Below are positions 61,537 through 64,000 of a DNA stretch of 64,000 nucleotides, in pieces. Position 1 is the stretch's first letter, and every line of letters starts with the position of its first letter. The stretch spans positions 1,240,001-1,304,000 of the forward strand of contig NZ_CP098806.1 in NCBI RefSeq assembly GCF_023822005.2, in the 5' to 3' direction. The translations under genes were made by a program, and so were the position numbers. The notes beneath the pieces are model-generated. The model was not told the DNA's origin. It saw nothing but the letters and a program-made list of their open reading frames with translations, and made no database searches. Origin of the DNA: Dyadobacter fanqingshengii. Lineage in GTDB: Bacteria > Bacteroidota > Bacteroidia > Cytophagales > Spirosomataceae.

Positions 61537-62253
61537 CTATTTCACCGGCCTTTTGAAAATTGCCGAGTCTACGGGCGTATTTACAGATACTTTGCTGGTA
61601 ATAAAGGACATAGTGCCCATTTGCGCATTAGTGATGTCCATCGTATTTGGAAATTTAACACCTTCAACCTCCTTATAGTCCGAAAGATCAATTTCGCCGC
61701 TCTGGCCATTCATATCTACTTTTACCCTGCTTACCAGGTAAGTTTCAGCGTCGAGATATTCATCCATTGTCGTTCCTTCTTTTGAAGTCACTTTCAAATG
61801 GTAAACGTCTTTTTTGTCCAGTTTCTCTTTGCCAACGAGCTCTACTTTGTTTCCTTTTTCCTTATAATTAACCAGGCCGCCAAAGGGATCAAGTGACGCG
61901 ATCTGCTGTTTCAGCTGGTCGGCAGGCATATCCTCAGGTTCGCCTGTGCCACCCATTTGCGTGGGGCGGATCATCCAGCCTTTGGAATCGTCCACCACCT
62001 GGACCATTGAATTACCCATTACAGTCGACTCATTGCGAAGCGATTTTCCAACGACGAGAACCGTTTTGGTTGGGATTTCCATGCCTTGGACAGCCAGTGA
62101 GCGCTCGGTAATGACCGTGTTAACTGCCTTAATTTTATCCATTCCGCCCAAAGCAGTTACATGTTTGTCCACGATTTCGTCGACCGTTTGCGCAAAAGAG
62201 CCTGCCGAGATCAAAGCCGCTGCAAAAGCGACGAACATTTTGGTTGTTTTCAT
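61537..62253 (-). CDS. Outer membrane lipoprotein-sorting (LolA-fold) protein
   Basis: Protein of 238 residues with a signal peptide (MKTTKMFVAFAAALISAGSFAQ). It continues with TVDEIVDKHVTALGGMDKIKAVNTV, the usual beginning of this Bacteroidota family. The rest is an antiparallel sheet resembling LolA/LolB half-barrels (KVELVGKEKLDKKDVYHLKVTSKEGTTMDEYLDAETYLVSRV), ending DSAIFKRPVK. Proteins of this type are exported and probably bind lipid or lipoprotein acyl chains. It is 60 bases downstream of the TonB-receptor-like gene on the same strand. Confidence 0.87.
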   Translation of the reverse strand: MKTTKMFVAFAAALISAGSFAQTVDEIVDKHVTALGGMDKIKAVNTVITERSLAVQGMEIPTKTVLVVGKSLRNESTVMGNSMVQVVDDSKGWMIRPTQMGGTGEPEDMPADQLKQQIASLDPFGGLVNYKEKGNKVELVGKEKLDKKDVYHLKVTSKEGTTMDEYLDAETYLVSRVKVDMNGQSGEIDLSDYKEVEGVKFPNTMDITNAQMGTMSFITSKVSVNTPVDSAIFKRPVK

Positions 62254-62313
62254 ACGTAGGTTTATTTGGAGTTAAATTAGTTTGTTTTCTTTAAAGTATT
62301 GATTGTGAATTTA

Positions 62314-64000
62314 CTACCGGGGAGCATTGCCGCCGCCCGCAGGAGCGGGTCCCGATTGTCCGCTGCCTTCGCTCTTCACGTCGTCGTTGTTAACCGACTT
62401 GGCTTTGCGTTTCGGAGCATCCATCGTCATCTTTCCGATTTTATAGGTAAATGTCAGCCTTACACCGCGGTTGTACATAAAAATATCGTTAACCTGGTTG
62501 AAATCGGGAGACGTCAATTCTGTATGCATTTTGAAACGTCTGCTCAGGAAGTTTTCGGCAGCTAAGCCCAAACTTGCTTTTTTATCCGCAAATTCTTTTT
62601 TCACACCCACGGTGTAAAAGCCAAACCCGCCCTGATGTCCCTGCAACTGAACCGTATTTCCTTGCATAAAGCCGAATGCCTGGGCTCCCCAGCCATTTTT
62701 GAATGTTGCCTGAGAAAACAAACCGCCGCTCACGACGAAACCTGAATTATCCAATGTTCTGGAGACGCCTTTTTCCAGTGTCTGGCCTGTTAATGTGGTG
62801 TAATAAAGATTTGAGAATATCCCGAAACTGATCTTCGTAGTTGCTGCGACATTCGCAAACAAGTTCAAACCATAAGCATGTTGCTTTCCGATGTTCTCGT
62901 AAGTGGTGATAATCGCTCCCGCTAGTGTATCCGACGGCTGGCGCACCTGCGTGATCGCATTATTGGTCACCCGGCCAAAGAACGTTGCGTTGATGAACGT
63001 TTTCTTAATGTTTTTGCTCAATCCCAATTCAAAGTTATTGGTCAGTTCCGGTCTTAGTTCCGGGTTACCAATGGTAATGTTCTGCGGGTTGGCCGAGTTG
63101 AAGTTCGGGTTCAGCTGCTGTAAACCAGGACGCTGGATCCGACGGTTATAACCCAGTTTCAAGGTTGTTCCCTTGAACGTTTTGGAAGCATTTACACTCG
63201 GCACAAGCACACCATAATTACCCACACCAACCGTTCCTTCATTTGTGCTGGCATCAATGAATGTATGCTCATAGCGCAAACCACCTTTAAATGTGTAGCG
63301 TTTTTTGGTTGTATAAGTGTAAGAAGTGTAACCTGCTGCAATATTTTGGTGATAAGTCAAATCCCCCGCCGGTTGATCCAGTTCGGGGCGGAAATCACCA
63401 GTTGGATCAGCGATCAGGAAGTTGTAGGCGCTCGTAACTTCCCGGAAAATGGCTTTTCCACCAAATTCCAGCATTTGATTCTTTTTGATAGGCGTTTGAT
63501 AATCAGACTGTAACGTAAATTCCTGGTTAATGCTCTTGTTTAAATTGCGCTGGCGGTTGAGAAGCTCGTTGCTGCCGTTCAAAATATCCGCGTCAAAATC
63601 ATTGGTCAGATCATTACGGCTGTAAAGTGTTGAAATGCTCCATTCCTGCTGCGGTTTGAATGTATGCAGGTAATCAATGTTCGCATCTATCGTTCCCGAA
63701 AGGTTTTTTGCATCTACATTACGCGCTGAATTCAAGTCCATTGAACCCGTTTTCATAATGCGTGTTATCAGATCCTGCTGGCTGCGGAAGTTGCGCACAC
63801 CATAACGAACGCCTGCTGTAATGCTTTGATTCTTAGCCAGATCATAATCAAAACCAAGGTTATAATTTCCAAATAATCCACGGCTCGATCCGTCACCGGT
63901 CTGGCGCGTCACTGTAGACACATCATCCACAATGCTGGTTTGTTCCAGGGTTGTTTTAGTGATCGTGTTGTACATCCCACGACCAAAACCGCCAATGGTA
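62314..64000 (-). CDS. TonB-dependent receptor / outer membrane beta-barrel family protein (5' end beyond window)
   Basis: The frame is open to the right edge (TIGGFGRGMYNTI before the internal Met at 63975), so at least 560 C-terminal residues of a larger protein are seen. The sequence is a beta-barrel of the Bacteroidota OMP_b-brl_3 type: SITAGVRYGVRNFRSQQDL, KRYTFKGGLRYEHTFIDAST, LKLGYNRRIQRPGLQQLNPNF and ITIGNPELRPELTNNFELGLSK. The C-terminus carries an unusual hydrophilic tail (KRKAKSVNNDDVKSEGSG then a Pro/Gly/Ala-rich end) after the last strand. The N-terminal carboxypeptidase-like and plug domains are presumably outside the window. Confidence 0.92.
   Translation of the reverse strand, partial: TIGGFGRGMYNTITKTTLEQTSIVDDVSTVTRQTGDGSSRGLFGNYNLGFDYDLAKNQSITAGVRYGVRNFRSQQDLITRIMKTGSMDLNSARNVDAKNLSGTIDANIDYLHTFKPQQEWSISTLYSRNDLTNDFDADILNGSNELLNRQRNLNKSINQEFTLQSDYQTPIKKNQMLEFGGKAIFREVTSAYNFLIADPTGDFRPELDQPAGDLTYHQNIAAGYTSYTYTTKKRYTFKGGLRYEHTFIDASTNEGTVGVGNYGVLVPSVNASKTFKGTTLKLGYNRRIQRPGLQQLNPNFNSANPQNITIGNPELRPELTNNFELGLSKNIKKTFINATFFGRVTNNAITQVRQPSDTLAGAIITTYENIGKQHAYGLNLFANVAATTKISFGIFSNLYYTTLTGQTLEKGVSRTLDNSGFVVSGGLFSQATFKNGWGAQAFGFMQGNTVQLQGHQGGFGFYTVGVKKEFADKKASLGLAAENFLSRRFKMHTELTSPDFNQVNDIFMYNRGVRLTFTYKIGKMTMDAPKRKAKSVNNDDVKSEGSGQSGPAPAGGGNAPR

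Overview
The window looks like a chromosome segment of a Bacteroidota (Cytophagales) bacterium, most like a free-living glycan degrader of the Dyadobacter/Spirosoma type. Evidence: SusC/SusD outer-membrane pairs, TonB receptors with carboxypeptidase-like N-terminal domains, LytTR two-component genes, PadR-linked MacB/FtsX permeases, many secreted sugar-modifying enzymes, and an apparent lack of strong Shine-Dalgarno sites. No rRNA, tRNA, CRISPR array, insertion sequence or prophage was recognised. All family assignments come from reading the sequences; no database search was run.

Layout. 1-5860: the 3' end of a SusD gene, then a planctomycete-type cytochrome/DUF1549/LamG/DUF1553 lipoprotein and a DUF1501 protein. 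5884-11453 (minus): PadR regulator and two tandem paralogous ABC permeases. 11672-14430: secreted TIM-barrel protein, membrane ankyrin protein, exonuclease III. 14473-21004: a sugar-acid locus with a sulfatase broken by an 11-bp tandem duplication, a D-apionate-lactonase-like protein, a D-apiose-dehydrogenase-like oxidoreductase, a GntR/LacI-type regulator and a divergent TIM-barrel isomerase. 21025-28203: small HTH genes, a ClC channel, a secreted phosphodiesterase, a HigBA module, DUF6157, a metallo-hydrolase and a PIN toxin pair. 28254-32518 (minus): TonB receptor, LytS-like kinase and LytTR regulator, with three 21-bp-phased repeats upstream that look like LytTR sites. 32779-35690: VOC protein, ECF sigma factor, overlapping anti-sigma-like gene and a secreted protein.

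36709-41781 is a tight operon (DUF1080 hydrolase, Tat-exported Gfo/Idh/MocA oxidoreductase, TIM-barrel isomerase, hexuronate-type MFS transporter, PhyH dioxygenase) with a divergent AraC regulator. It fits a keto-sugar route for glycosides. It is followed by a NarL-type two-component pair (41892-43687) and an unfamiliar three-gene set: a cytoplasmic papain-like protease, a small orphan protein and a multi-pass membrane protein (43702-46071). 46140-51271 holds a START protein, a nitrilase-family enzyme, an AraC regulator and an MBOAT/SGNH O-acylation pair. 51650-58760 is a polysaccharide utilisation locus (SusC, SusD, DUF3823, GH71/99-like). It converges on a single-polypeptide membrane sensor-regulator with LamG/Kelch outside and a winged-helix/BTAD region inside (58779-61358). 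The window ends with a LolA-fold protein and a TonB-receptor-like barrel cut by the right edge.

Most notable: the 11-bp duplication disabling the sulfatase signal peptide, the apiose-like pair, the helically phased LytTR-type repeats, the protease/7TM cluster and the membrane-bound BTAD regulator.
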